Source of the DNA: Alistipes sp.
GTDB taxonomy: Bacteria; Bacillota; Clostridia; Oscillospirales; Ruminococcaceae
NCBI GenBank assembly: GCA_023667265.1
Contig: JAMPAJ010000001.1
Location: 632,873-696,872 of the forward strand
Direction of reading: 5' to 3'
DNA: 64,000 nucleotides
Part shown: positions 32,667-42,195 of the stretch, one piece after another
How the letters are laid out: each line of letters begins with the position of its first letter
Position numbering within the stretch: the first letter of the stretch is position 1
Made by a program: the position numbers and the translations under genes
Notes under the pieces: model-generated
What the model was told of the DNA's origin: nothing
Databases searched by the model: none
Seen by the model: the letters and a program-made list of their open reading frames with translations, nothing else

Positions 32667-34604
32667 TTACTTCATAGACTCTCTTGTGTAATCGAGAAGT
32701 CCTCCTGCAAGAATTATATCCTTTGTACGTCCGGAGAGCTCGCAGAGAACGGGGATCTCGGCTCCGTTTGTCTTGTTAATAACAGTGAGCTCGGTCTTGC
32801 CCTCGGCGATGTCCTTTCTTACGTCTGCAAGAAGGAGCTGGTCGCCCTCGTTTATCTTGTCGTAATCAGCCTCGTTTACAAAAGTAAGGGGCAGGATTCC
32901 GGCATTTATAAGGTTAGCTCTGTGAATACGCGCGAATGACTTTACGAGAACAGCCTTCACGCCCAGATAGAGCGGTGCGAGAGCCGCGTGCTCACGTGAA
33001 GAGCCCTGACCGTAGTTTGAACCGCCGACAATAATGCTCTTTCCAAGTCTCTCGGCGCGCTTGGGGAAGCTTTCGTCGCAGACTGCGAAGCAGAACTGTG
33101 AGATCTTCGGAACATTTGAACGGAGAGGCAGTATCTTTGCTCCGGCAGGCATAATGTGGTCTGTCGTGATGTTGTCGCCGACCTTAAGGGAAACAGGAGC
33201 GTCGATAGTCTCCAGCAGAGGAGCTGTCTCAGGATAGGGCTTGATGTTTGGTCCGCGGAGTATCTCAACGCTGTCCATCTCCTCAACAGGAGCGGGCGGA
33301 ACGACCATATTGTCGTTTATCGTGAACTCCTCTGGCAGCTTGAATTCCGGCATATCGCCAATCTCTCTCGGGTCGGTCAGCACGCCTGTAACAGCGGAAA
33401 TAGCTGCCATTTCGGGAGATACAAGGTAGATCTGACCGTCCTTTGTTCCGGAGCGTCCCTCGAAGTTTCTGTTGAAGGTTCTAAGGGAAATACCCTTGGA
33501 ATTAGGCGACTGTCCCATACCGATGCATGGACCGCAGGCGCTTTCGAGAATACGTGCTCCGGCGTCGATAAGAGTAGCAAGAGCTCCGTTTTCAGCCATC
33601 ATATTGAGAACCTGCTTAGAACCGGGAGCGATCGCAAGAGAAACGTCCGGATGAACAGTCTTGCCCTTGAGGATATGTGCTACCTTGAGCATATCGAGAA
33701 GTGAAGAGTTTGTACATGAGCCGATGCAGACCTGGTCGATCTTCAGGCTGCCGATCTCCTCAACGCTCTTTACGTTGTCGGGAGAATGAGGGCAGGCTGC
33801 CAGCGGAACAAGCTCGCTGAGGTTGATCTCCAGCACCTCGTCATACTCGGCGTCCTCATCGGCGGCAAGAGGAACCCACACGTCCTCGCGGCACTGAGCC
33901 TTCAGGAACTGCTTAGTGATCTCGTCCGACGGGAATATAGAGGTTGTAGCGCCAAGCTCAGCGCCCATATTTGTGATAGTTGCACGCTCGGGAACGGAGA
34001 GAGTCTTTACGCCCTCGCCGACGTACTCGATTACCTTTCCTACGCCGCCCTTAACGGACATACGTCTCAGCACCTCGAGGATAACGTCCTTTGCTGCTAC
34101 CCAGGGGCGAAGCTTTCCTGTAAGCTCGACCTTTACGACCTTGGGGCAGGTTATGTAATATGCGCCGCCGCCCATAGCAACAGCAACGTCAAGTCCGCCT
34201 GCGCCAATGGCGATCATTCCGATACCGCCGCCTGTAGGAGTATGGCTGTCGGAACCGATAAGAGTTTTTCCGGGAACGCCGAATCTTTCGAGGTGTACCT
34301 GGTGGCAGATACCGTTGCCGGGGCGTGAGAAATAGATGCCGTGCTTTTTTGCAGCCGAGCCGATGAAGCGGTGGTCATCTGCATTTTCAAAGCCGCTCTG
34401 GAGGGTATTGTGGTCGATATAAGCGACGGAACGCTCCGTCTTTACTCTGGGAACGCCCATAGCCTCAAACTCCAGATAAGCCATAGTACCTGTAGCGTCC
34501 TGGGTAAGAGTCTGATCGATCCTGATCCCGATTTCCTGACCCTTGACGTATTCGCCGTCAACGAGGTGAGCCTTCAGGATCTTTTCTGTAAGTGTTAAAC
34601 CCAT
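32667..34604 (-). CDS. acnA: Aconitate hydratase
   Basis: The 645-aa aconitase has the [4Fe-4S] ligands in GSCTNSS and ESACGPCIGMGQ, the substrate loop SDSHTPTGGGIGM, and a C-terminal swivel domain with GGSNYGQGSSREHAAL. Its length fits the monomeric bacterial/mitochondrial-like type found in clostridia. I chose ATG 34604, about 10 bp after AAAGGA. It is the first gene of a run with TraX, a small membrane protein and icd. No citrate synthase gene lies in this window. Confidence 0.94.
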   Translation of the reverse strand: MGLTLTEKILKAHLVDGEYVKGQEIGIRIDQTLTQDATGTMAYLEFEAMGVPRVKTERSVAYIDHNTLQSGFENADDHRFIGSAAKKHGIYFSRPGNGICHQVHLERFGVPGKTLIGSDSHTPTGGGIGMIAIGAGGLDVAVAMGGGAYYITCPKVVKVELTGKLRPWVAAKDVILEVLRRMSVKGGVGKVIEYVGEGVKTLSVPERATITNMGAELGATTSIFPSDEITKQFLKAQCREDVWVPLAADEDAEYDEVLEINLSELVPLAACPHSPDNVKSVEEIGSLKIDQVCIGSCTNSSLLDMLKVAHILKGKTVHPDVSLAIAPGSKQVLNMMAENGALATLIDAGARILESACGPCIGMGQSPNSKGISLRTFNRNFEGRSGTKDGQIYLVSPEMAAISAVTGVLTDPREIGDMPEFKLPEEFTINDNMVVPPAPVEEMDSVEILRGPNIKPYPETAPLLETIDAPVSLKVGDNITTDHIMPAGAKILPLRSNVPKISQFCFAVCDESFPKRAERLGKSIIVGGSNYGQGSSREHAALAPLYLGVKAVLVKSFARIHRANLINAGILPLTFVNEADYDKINEGDQLLLADVRKDIAEGKTELTVINKTNGAEIPVLCELSGRTKDIILAGGLLDYTRESMK

Positions 34605-34695
34605 TATAATCATTCCTTTCGGTTTACCGACCCGGCGGACACAGCAGACGGGCACGGTTCTGTCGAGCATGGTCTTAAAGATGCTCTATACATAT

Positions 34696-34724
34696 ATTTT
34701 ACTACATTTCGACGACTTTGTCAA
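34696..34724 (-). promoter_or_regulatory. Sigma-A promoter of the acnA-icd run
   Basis: On the minus strand, a consensus TTGACA, 17 bp and TAAAAT lie about 90 bp before the aconitase start. Confidence 0.8.
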
Positions 34725-34767
34725 TAAATAAACAATGTCAAAATTATCATTAGGCGGTTTAGTTGTT

Positions 34768-34801
34768 AGCACAATAAAACAGCTCCGGATATCCGGAGCT
34801 G
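34768..34801 (-). terminator. Terminator after the interrupted lipoprotein gene
   Basis: The palindrome CAGCTCCGGATATCCGGAGCTG is followed on the minus strand by TTTTATT. Confidence 0.8.
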
Positions 34802-34830
34802 CCGATAGCTGTTTTTTTGAAAATATTATG

Positions 34831-35583
34831 TCATGCTGTGGGATAGACCGTCGTTGAAAGACTGTCCGCTGAAACGACATTGTAGCCCTTGTCAACTTCC
34901 TCGAAGGTAAGATCGCCCTTATATGCCACATTTCCTGTCAGATTGACAACTGTGTTGTCCTCAGAAATCGCGAAAATGTTGTAACAACTGCCGACCTCGA
35001 ACAGAGCAGCCTTGCCTTTTTCTAAAACCTTATTAAGCTCTTTGGCATAGGACTGCGAGCTGGTTCATATAGGCATTCCCACCGCTTCGTCTACCTTGCT
35101 GGTCATCGAAATAATGCCGAGGCACTGATTTTCGTGAACGATGGGAAATTCCCAGCCGTCTGTACCGTCGATATACTCGCTGCCGTTGAAATACGCGCTT
35201 TTTAACGGAGAGATCGCCACAGCGTCGTCAAATGTACCGTTTGAAAGCTGCAACGGATTATCCGGATCGCGGAAATCTTCAAAGTACATCTCGAACCACT
35301 CTGAATCTGTGATATCAGTGTAGGGAATATCACGTTTCTCGCTGAACCGCTGAGCTATATATTCCTCTGAAACTACTTCGTCGTAGTCTGTCTGTAAGCC
35401 GTCTCCAATCATATAATCGTCAAACGATTCAGGATTTTCTGGCTCGATACCGGTTAATCTGAGTTCTGTTAAGTTAGGATCGTTAGTATCGACGTCTATC
35501 AGATATTCCGGTTCCTCCTTTCCACAGGAAACAAGTGAAAGGACAGCAGTAGCCGCAAGGATCGCAGATAAAATCTTTTTCAT
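34831..35583 (-). pseudogene. Lipoprotein gene interrupted by an in-frame TGA
   Basis: The reading frame begins with a lipoprotein signal (MKKILSAILAATAVLSLVSC, lipobox LVSC) and runs 172 codons to a TGA at 35065-35067. Without any shift it then continues 77 codons (TSSQSYAKELNKVLEKGKAA and onward, ending STTVYPTA) to a TGA at 34831. The second part has coding character and reaches just to a terminator, so the gene was originally about 250 codons. Either a nonsense mutation, recoding or a sequence error explains it. A truncated 172-aa acidic lipoprotein would still be made. I do not recognise the family. Confidence 0.75.
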
Positions 35584-35663
35584 AATAATTTCTCCTTACA
35601 AAGTGGTATTCCCACAAAGTACACTTTGACACATAAATTTCAGAACACTTCTGCTCTAATTCA

Positions 35664-35692
35664 ATTATATCATAATAAATATACCATGTCAA
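35664..35692 (-). promoter_or_regulatory. Sigma-A promoter of the interrupted lipoprotein gene
   Basis: TTGACA, 17 bp and TATAAT on the minus strand: a perfect consensus promoter for a broken gene. Confidence 0.8.
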
Positions 35693-35761
35693 GGAAAATT
35701 ATATAGAAAAAATCGCTAAAATCCCGTAGATTCAACACTCAAAAGCCGTTATATCGTACAA

Positions 35762-37063
35762 TCACACATCATTTCTGATAATATCATCCAGCGTCTCGCG
35801 CTTAACGGCAATTCTCGACTCGCCGTTCTTCACGAAAACGACTGCCGGCTTCTGGAGTCTGTTGTAGTTTGAGGACATGGAGTAGTTGTAAGCTCCGGTC
35901 GCACATACCGCAATAATATCTCCCGATTCTGCGTGCTGGAGCGGCATATTCTCGCCGATAAGGTCGCCGCTTTCGCAGCATTTTCCGGCGATCGTAACTC
36001 TCTCCGTCCGCTCCTCGTTCGCCTTGTTGGCAACGAGAGCCTCGTATTCGCTCTTGTACAGGATATATCTCGGGCTGTCCGCCATACTTCCGTCTATGGA
36101 AACATACGTCCTTATGCCCGGTATCTCTTTTCTTGCACCTACGGTGTACAGCGTGATTCCGGCTGGCGCAGCGATCGAACGTCCCGGCTCTATGTAAATG
36201 AACGGACGTGTGATGTCAAGCCGCTGACACTCCGAAGTTACGACAGCTGCAACGCGCTCCATAAACACCTCGAAGGGCTGAGGGTCGTGGCTGTTCAGAT
36301 ACTTGATACCGAAGCCGCCGCCCAGGTTCAAGCCCTTTATCTCATATCCCAGCTCAGTCTTTATCTTCGCGATAAGCTCCAGCATAACCTTAGCAGCTTC
36401 TTCAAAAGGTTCGATGTCGAAGATCTGCGAACCGATATGACAGTGGAGACCGTACAGCTCCACATTTTCGCAGGCTATAGCCTCCTTTACAGCCTCGTAT
36501 GCCTCCCCCGTCTCCAGTGCAAAGCCGAATTTGCTGTCTATCTGTCCGGTTTTTACAAAGTCGTGCGTATGAGCGTCGATGCCGGGCTTTATTCTGAACA
36601 TGATATGCGGCTTTTTACCCTGCTCTGCGGCGATTTTCTCCAGTCTGTGCAGCTCGCTGATATTGTCCACGATGATATGTCCTACTCCTGCCTCTACGGC
36701 GTAGCTCAGCTCCTCGTCAGTCTTGTTGTTGCCGTGGAAGCCGATCTTCGTCACGTCAAAGCCAGCCTTTACAGCCGTGTACAGCTCGCCGATGGAAACA
36801 GCGTCGAGACCAAGTCCCTCGCTGCCGACTATACGGCACATTTCCATACAGGACAGCGCCTTGCTTGCATAGTGGACTCTGCCCTTGTCGCCGTAGAATT
36901 TTCTGATGCTGTCGTTGAAGCGGCGGCAGCTTTTCCGCACAAGCTCCTCGTCCATAACATACAGCGGCGTACCGTAGGTCTTGGCCAGCTCGACAGCGTC
37001 AACTCCGCCGATAGTCAGATTGCCGTTCTCGTTTACTCCTAAATTTTCAGATACAAATTCCAT
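35762..37063 (-). CDS. lysA: Diaminopimelate decarboxylase
   Basis: This PLP enzyme (433 aa) makes L-lysine from meso-diaminopimelate. It has the PLP lysine region VHYASKALSC, the HIGSQIF and LNLGGGFGIKY motifs, YIEPGRSIAAPAG and GKCCESGDLIGENMPL. ATG 37063 has AAAGG 8-9 bp upstream; an earlier ATG would overlap this site. It follows engB by 13 bp and so belongs to the lon-engB-lysA unit. Confidence 0.93.
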   Translation of the reverse strand: MEFVSENLGVNENGNLTIGGVDAVELAKTYGTPLYVMDEELVRKSCRRFNDSIRKFYGDKGRVHYASKALSCMEMCRIVGSEGLGLDAVSIGELYTAVKAGFDVTKIGFHGNNKTDEELSYAVEAGVGHIIVDNISELHRLEKIAAEQGKKPHIMFRIKPGIDAHTHDFVKTGQIDSKFGFALETGEAYEAVKEAIACENVELYGLHCHIGSQIFDIEPFEEAAKVMLELIAKIKTELGYEIKGLNLGGGFGIKYLNSHDPQPFEVFMERVAAVVTSECQRLDITRPFIYIEPGRSIAAPAGITLYTVGARKEIPGIRTYVSIDGSMADSPRYILYKSEYEALVANKANEERTERVTIAGKCCESGDLIGENMPLQHAESGDIIAVCATGAYNYSMSSNYNRLQKPAVVFVKNGESRIAVKRETLDDIIRNDV

Positions 37064-37076
37064 TTTTAACATCCTT

Positions 37077-37664
37077 TCAGTCAGTTACGTCTTCGACGAT
37101 CTCGCGAAGCTCCTCAACGCCCTCTCCCGTCATAGAGGAAAAGGGTATAACGTGCATATCCTCAAAGCACGGTATTTCGGTCTTGAACGCCTCCATACGC
37201 CGCTCGCGCTCGGTCTTTTTCAGCTTGTCAGCCTTTGTAAGCACAAGCACAAAGGGCATTTCCGTGTCTATAAGATAGTCTATCATTTTCAGGTCGTCCC
37301 TGGTTGGCGCATGGCGCATATCCACAAGCATGAATACAAGCCGCACGTCCCGTCCGGAGCTGAGATAGCCGTCTATTAGCCCCGACCACCGCTCCTTTTC
37401 GGACTTAGATACCTTTGCGTAGCCGTAGCCCGGCAGGTCAACGAAGAAAATATCCTCCAGGCTGTAGAAATTGATAGTTGCCGTTTTTCCCGGCACAGAG
37501 CTTACCCTTGCCAGGTTTTTTCTATTGAAAAGTTTATTTATCAGCGTGGATTTTCCAACGTTCGAGTGCCCTGCAAAGGCTATCTCCGTCCCGACGTTTT
37601 CAGGTATCTGGGAAAAAACGCCGTATGACGCGTAAAAATCCGCCTTGTTATAATTAAGCTTCAT
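37077..37664 (-). CDS. engB: Ribosome biogenesis GTP-binding protein EngB/YsxC
   Basis: The 195-aa P-loop GTPase has G1 GHSNVGKST, G2 region VSSVPGKTATINF, G3 DLPGYGYAKV and G4 LTKADKL. It assists 50S subunit assembly. I chose ATG 37664 (MKLNYNKADF), which overlaps the lon 3' end by 11 bp; lon-engB adjacency is classic in Firmicutes. Confidence 0.95.
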   Translation of the reverse strand: MKLNYNKADFYASYGVFSQIPENVGTEIAFAGHSNVGKSTLINKLFNRKNLARVSSVPGKTATINFYSLEDIFFVDLPGYGYAKVSKSEKERWSGLIDGYLSSGRDVRLVFMLVDMRHAPTRDDLKMIDYLIDTEMPFVLVLTKADKLKKTERERRMEAFKTEIPCFEDMHVIPFSSMTGEGVEELREIVEDVTD

Positions 37665-40080
37665 CAGCCGCCGCCTTTCTCCTTCTGCCGCGTCTCTTCT
37701 TTGTCTCCGGAGCATTTTCCCGAACAAGAGCCGCCGAAAGCACGTCCTCTATATTTCTGGCAAAAACGAACTTCACGTCATTTTTCACCGTATCGTCGAT
37801 CTCTTCAAGGTCAGCTCTGTTCTCCGACGGAATGATGACTGTCTTTATTCCTGCTCTGTAGGCAGCCATGGATTTTTCACGCAGTCCGCCTATAGGAAGG
37901 ACTCTTCCCAGCAGAGTCACTTCGCCTGTCATAGCCACATCTCCCCGAACCTTGCGTCCGGAAAGCGCGGACACGAGCGCCGTAGTCATAGTTACGCCTG
38001 CCGACGGGCCGTCCTTTGGAACAGCGCCCTCCGGAGCGTGAATGTGTATATCCTTGTTCTTGTGGAAATCCGGGTCGATGCCGTACTTGTCCGCAAGACT
38101 TCTGACGCAGCTCACGGCTATCTTGGCGCTTTCCTTCATAACGTCGCCGAGAGAACCGGTTATCTCGGTCTTTCCGGTACCGTTAAGGATAAGAGTCTCC
38201 ATTGGCATGATAACTCCGCCCACAGCCGTCCATGCAAGACCGTTTACAACGCCTACGCCGTCGCATTTTCCGGCAGCTTCCGGAAGATACTTTCTCGGGC
38301 CAAGCCAGCTCTGAAGCTCCGAAGCCTTGATTGTCACACGCTTTATTTCGCCGTCGGCAAGCCTGCGCGCCGCTTTTCTGCAAAGGGACGCGATACGCCG
38401 CTCCAGACCGCGGACGCCTGCTTCACGGGTATAGCCGTCGATAAGCTCGTTCAGCGTCTTATCCTGGAATTTCAGCTGCGTGCCCTTGATACCGTGCTCG
38501 CGCAGCTGCTTAGGCACAAGGTGATCCTTTGCAATATGAAACTTTTCCTCCGCCGTATAGCTTGGCAGCTCGATTATCTCCATTCTGTCCAGAAGCGGCT
38601 CGGGAATGTTTCCGATATTGTTTGCCGTCGTGATGAACACCGCCTTGCTCAGATCGAAGGGTATCTCCAGGAAGTGGTCGCGGAACGAAGAATTCTGCTC
38701 ACTGTCAAGCACCTCCAGCATTGCCGAGGACGGGTCGCCCTTTATGTCGCTGCAAAGCTTGTCTATCTCGTCGAGGAGGATAAGCGGATCTGACGTTCCT
38801 GCCTGATTTACAGCCGAAATTATACGTCCGGGCATTGAACCCACATAGGTTTTTCTGTGACCTCGTATATCAGCCTCGTCCCGCACTCCGCCCAGTGAGA
38901 CGCGGACGTACTCCCTGCCCATCGCTTCGGCTATGGATCTTGCTATAGAGGTTTTTCCGATGCCGGGAGGGCCGGCGAGACAGATTATCTGTCCCTTCAC
39001 ATCCGGATTCAGCGTGTGTACAGCTAAAAATTCAAGAATACGCTCCTTCACTCTTTTCAGACCGTAGTGGTCGCGATCCAGTATCGTCTGCGCCGTATCG
39101 AGCGACACCTCTGTTCCGGTATACCTGCCCCAGGGCAGCTCCAGCACGGTGTCAAGATAATTCTTCACAACAGCAGCCTCCGGAGACATCGGTGAAAGCC
39201 TCTGCATTCTTTCCGCTTCTTTAAGCAGCTTTTCACGGCTCTTTTCATCGACTTTAAGTTCCAGTATCCTGTTTATATATTCAGCGTTTTCCTCAAATTC
39301 ATCGCTTTCGCCAAGCTGCTCCTGTATTGCGTGGAGCTGCTCCCGGAGGAAGTATTCCCTCTGTCCCTTATCAATACTGTTCTGAGCCTGCTCATTGACA
39401 ATGCCCGCTATCTCCAGTATCTCCGCTTCCTCGGAAAGGCTGGCGATGAGCTTGAACAGCTTTCCGACTACCGTAGGCTCTTCAAGCATACTCTGCTTTC
39501 TCTGGTAGCTCAGATCGCAGCTTGAGGCAGCCTCCTCGAAAAGTCTGCAAGGGTCGTCCTCAGCCTGAACAGACATCACCAGTTCCCTGGGCATATTCGG
39601 GAAATACGAAGCATAGTTTCCGAAAGCGCTCTTGAGAGAACGCACGACAGCCTCGACCTCCTCGTCCCTGCACTTCATCTTTCTGTAATTCGGCATACGT
39701 CTTATCTTAGCTGTGAGACATTCGCCGTCGTCCATAAGCTTTACCAGCTCAGCCTTGCGGATACCCTCGACAATGACCTTGAGACGGTCGCCCCTTACTC
39801 TGAGAACCTGCTTTATTTCGGCTATAACGCCTATTTTGTAAAGGTCGTCCTCGGCAGGGTCATTGTTCTTGTGGTCGCGCTGGGTAACAAGAAAGAGCTT
39901 CTTACTGCCGCTCAGCGATTTCTCGATGGAAGCGACAGATTTCTTTCTTGCAGCGTCGAAATGCAGCACCATATTCGGAAATGCGACGACGCCTTTCATT
40001 GCCACCGCATAAAATATTCTGCTGTCTTCTGTGATCTCATTATTTTCTGCGGTATCGCTGTTTCTCATTTTCTCTTCCAT
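37654..40080 (-). CDS. lon: ATP-dependent protease Lon (LonA)
   Basis: The 808-aa protein has an N-terminal LON substrate domain (FYAVAMKGVVAFPNM), a coiled region, an AAA+ module with Walker A GPPGIGKTSIARS, Walker B PLILLDEIDKL, and the C-terminal serine-lysine protease with the catalytic Ser in PKDGPSAGVTMTTAL. It ends in a basic tail (KKRRGRRRKAA). ATG 40080 follows AGGAGG. It heads lon-engB-lysA and degrades damaged or regulatory proteins in the cytoplasm. Confidence 0.96.
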   Translation of the reverse strand: MEEKMRNSDTAENNEITEDSRIFYAVAMKGVVAFPNMVLHFDAARKKSVASIEKSLSGSKKLFLVTQRDHKNNDPAEDDLYKIGVIAEIKQVLRVRGDRLKVIVEGIRKAELVKLMDDGECLTAKIRRMPNYRKMKCRDEEVEAVVRSLKSAFGNYASYFPNMPRELVMSVQAEDDPCRLFEEAASSCDLSYQRKQSMLEEPTVVGKLFKLIASLSEEAEILEIAGIVNEQAQNSIDKGQREYFLREQLHAIQEQLGESDEFEENAEYINRILELKVDEKSREKLLKEAERMQRLSPMSPEAAVVKNYLDTVLELPWGRYTGTEVSLDTAQTILDRDHYGLKRVKERILEFLAVHTLNPDVKGQIICLAGPPGIGKTSIARSIAEAMGREYVRVSLGGVRDEADIRGHRKTYVGSMPGRIISAVNQAGTSDPLILLDEIDKLCSDIKGDPSSAMLEVLDSEQNSSFRDHFLEIPFDLSKAVFITTANNIGNIPEPLLDRMEIIELPSYTAEEKFHIAKDHLVPKQLREHGIKGTQLKFQDKTLNELIDGYTREAGVRGLERRIASLCRKAARRLADGEIKRVTIKASELQSWLGPRKYLPEAAGKCDGVGVVNGLAWTAVGGVIMPMETLILNGTGKTEITGSLGDVMKESAKIAVSCVRSLADKYGIDPDFHKNKDIHIHAPEGAVPKDGPSAGVTMTTALVSALSGRKVRGDVAMTGEVTLLGRVLPIGGLREKSMAAYRAGIKTVIIPSENRADLEEIDDTVKNDVKFVFARNIEDVLSAALVRENAPETKKRRGRRRKAAADEA

Positions 40081-40136
40081 ATTGATTATCCTCCTTTTCC
40101 GAGCCTCTTCACACATGATTACTTTTTAACTCTCTT

Positions 40137-40165
40137 ATTATACTATATCTGCAAAAAAATTGCAA
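40137..40165 (-). promoter_or_regulatory. Promoter of lon, TTGCAA type
   Basis: On the minus strand TTGCAA, 17 bp and TATAAT. It shares the unusual -35 with the repeat-linked promoters but is not inside a repeat. No CtsR or CIRCE site was noticed. Confidence 0.7.
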
Positions 40166-40194
40166 GTGGTATTTGCTGTTTTTTTCGATTTTGG

Positions 40195-40419
40195 CGCATT
40201 GCCTCCGCCGGCAAGCTCGCGGTGGGGCAGCCCCCACGGGCAATTCACGTGACCACGATAGCTCGCTGATTTATTTTGCGGACGTAAATATACCGCGATC
40301 GATATTTATCGCTCTATAAAATAACTTGCAATTTTCCTGTTTATGTGCTATAAGTGGGGAGTCCCCGCTGACAAGCTCGCACTCAGAGTAATTGTAATTG
40401 AAAATTTTTCACGCGTATG
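40195..40419 (+). repeat. Interspersed repeat family 1, copy d with partial duplication
   Basis: A full unit (GCGGTGGGGCAGCCCCCACGG hairpin region, CACGTGACC, GATAGCTCGCTGAT) leads into one TTGCAA promoter at 40326. A second shorter unit (GGGGAGTCCCCGCTGACAAG) then leads into a second at 40420. This shows the repeat and promoter moving as one module. The 404-bp interval between lon and the FHA gene holds these and the lon promoter. Confidence 0.75.
40326..40354 (+). promoter_or_regulatory. Upstream TTGCAA-type promoter of the FHA-rodA-PBP operon
   Basis: TTGCAA, 17 bp and TATAAG. The spacer is identical to that of the second promoter 94 bp downstream; the -10 is one base worse, perhaps a decayed duplicate. 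Confidence 0.6.
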
Positions 40420-40448
40420 TTGCAATTTTCCTGTTTATGTGCTATAAT
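40420..40448 (+). promoter_or_regulatory. Proximal TTGCAA-type promoter of the FHA-rodA-PBP operon
   Basis: TTGCAA, 17 bp and consensus TATAAT with extended -10 TGC, 36 bp before the FHA start codon. Confidence 0.8.
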
Positions 40449-40484
40449 ACTGGTATAATTATTCTACCAAGGAGGTACTGCTAT

Positions 40485-40901
40485 ATGGATAATACAAATC
40501 TCCTGCTGTGCGCGGCTTCTGCGGCAGCTCTCGATATATGCGCTCTTGTGCTTCTGCTCACGTCCTACAGTGAGAAAAAAACCGGCAGAAAAAGCTGGAA
40601 AAAGATCTCGTCGGATATGGAGCTCGCCTCTCAGAGCAGAGTTTACGACCTGGAATGTGACGAAATTCTTATCGGCAGACACGCCTCTGCCGACATAAGG
40701 CTTCAGGATATGTCAGTGTCACGCTATCACGCCATGCTCAATGTCGCCGACGGCAAATGGACTATAACCGACATCGGCTCAAAATCCGGGGTCTACGTCA
40801 ACGGCGTTCTTGTAACGCGCCTTCTCCTCCGCGAGAACGACATTATCACCCTTGGAAAATGCCGGCTGATCTTCAGAAAAAGGAGGGCTTCCCGTGACTA
40901 A
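40485..40901 (+). CDS. Membrane-anchored FHA-domain protein
   Basis: The 138-aa protein has an N-terminal membrane anchor (about 4-24) and a C-terminal forkhead-associated domain (about 50-132: LIGRHASADIRL, VSRYHAMLN, SKSGVYVNG). FHA domains bind phosphothreonine, so a Ser/Thr kinase should control it. ATG follows AAGGAGG. It overlaps rodA, and the FHA-RodA-PBP order mirrors actinobacterial and clostridial wall-synthesis operons. It may recruit or regulate the RodA-PBP pair at the membrane. Confidence 0.88.
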   Translation: MDNTNLLLCAASAAALDICALVLLLTSYSEKKTGRKSWKKISSDMELASQSRVYDLECDEILIGRHASADIRLQDMSVSRYHAMLNVADGKWTITDIGSKSGVYVNGVLVTRLLLRENDIITLGKCRLIFRKRRASRD

Positions 40902-42195
40902 TCCTGTTTCATACGTATTTTCCTGCATCTTTGTACTGCTTGCTCACGGCGCAATGATGATAAACGTTTTCGCCAACGGAAACTACGCCGACGTCAACGA
41001 CGTTTTCATCCTCGGAGCGGCAGTCCTCGGGCTCGACGCGGTCTATTTCATCGCAATGCCCTTTTTCCGCCAGCGTACATACGCTATTGATTTCATGCTC
41101 CTGCTCATCATAAATATGAGCGTGATCTTCCAGTCCTGCTTCGGAGAGATACACTTCAATTTCAAGCATTTCATCACCGGTATCGCAGCCCTTGTGTCCT
41201 GCCGCATAGGGTATGTGCTATGCCGGAATCACCGCTGGATTGAGAACAAGCGGAAATTCATATGGGCTGGCATCGGCATACTTATGGTGGTGATCCTGCT
41301 CTTCACCGGAAGCCGCAGTATGTGGATAGATCTGGGCTTTATGACGATACAGCCATCAGAATTCATAAAACCCCTGCTGGTGCTCGCCTGCGCCTGCTCC
41401 ATTTCAGAGCAGCAGAATAAACGCCGGCTGATGGGCTTCAACGTTGTCTATGAAAATCTTATACTCTTCGGCATCGTTGCAGCGGTCATTTTGTTCCAGT
41501 GGTGGTGCCGCGACCTCGGAAGCATCCCCACGTTTGCGGCGATATACTTTGCCGGCTTTATGCTGCGTATATGCTATCCGAAGGCAAAATTCTCGAAGAA
41601 AACTCTTATCATCACCGGAATTGCGGTAGGTGCGGCGGCTGTAGCTGCTGTTTTCCTCGCTCCGGAGTATGTCAAGGCGCGTCTGTTTGCGGATATCTGG
41701 AACGATACCACCGGCAGCGGCTGGCAGCAGTCTCAGGCTCTCATCGGCATTGCGGAGGGCGGCTGGTTCGGAAAGGGTCCGGGAGAGGGCTGGCTCTGCA
41801 ATATCCCCGCCTATGACTGCGACATTGTTTTCTCCTCGATCTGCGAGGAATGGGGACTTCTCTACGCCATAATGACAGTGCTTATGCTGCTTGTTATGGT
41901 CGCAATGCCCCTGGTCAATCCGCCCCGTTCCTACTTCCACGGAACTATGTGCGCAGGAATATGCGCGGCATTTACGGTGCAGATGGCGCTGAATATATTC
42001 GGTTCATGCAACCTTATTCCCTTTACAGGCGTTACCCTGCCCTTTATCTCCTCCGGCGGAAGCTCCATGATGACAAGCGGCTTCATGATAGGTATGCTTG
42101 TGGCGGCACAGTCTCCGGTGTTCAAGCCGATCAGGACTAAGCCGAAGAAAAAGCCGGATACGCGTGAAAAGGCTGCAAGGAGGTGGGCAAGATGA
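40894..42195 (+). CDS. SEDS peptidoglycan glycosyltransferase, RodA/FtsW family
   Basis: This polytopic 433-aa protein has at least ten membrane segments and the SEDS marks: DLGFMTIQPSEFIKP, WWCRDLGSIPT, GSGWQQSQALIGIAEGG and LPFISSGGSSMM. It polymerises lipid II glycan strands outside the membrane with its partner class B PBP, encoded next. It starts with GTG after AAGGAGG, overlapping the FHA gene by 8 bp. Elongation (RodA), division (FtsW) or sporulation (SpoVE) roles are not separable from sequence alone. Confidence 0.9.
   Translation: MTNPVSYVFSCIFVLLAHGAMMINVFANGNYADVNDVFILGAAVLGLDAVYFIAMPFFRQRTYAIDFMLLLIINMSVIFQSCFGEIHFNFKHFITGIAALVSCRIGYVLCRNHRWIENKRKFIWAGIGILMVVILLFTGSRSMWIDLGFMTIQPSEFIKPLLVLACACSISEQQNKRRLMGFNVVYENLILFGIVAAVILFQWWCRDLGSIPTFAAIYFAGFMLRICYPKAKFSKKTLIITGIAVGAAAVAAVFLAPEYVKARLFADIWNDTTGSGWQQSQALIGIAEGGWFGKGPGEGWLCNIPAYDCDIVFSSICEEWGLLYAIMTVLMLLVMVAMPLVNPPRSYFHGTMCAGICAAFTVQMALNIFGSCNLIPFTGVTLPFISSGGSSMMTSGFMIGMLVAAQSPVFKPIRTKPKKKPDTREKAARRWAR

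Noticed and set aside
35933-37042. 369-codon frame antisense to lysA
   Set aside because: Shadow of diaminopimelate decarboxylase; no motif or start signal.
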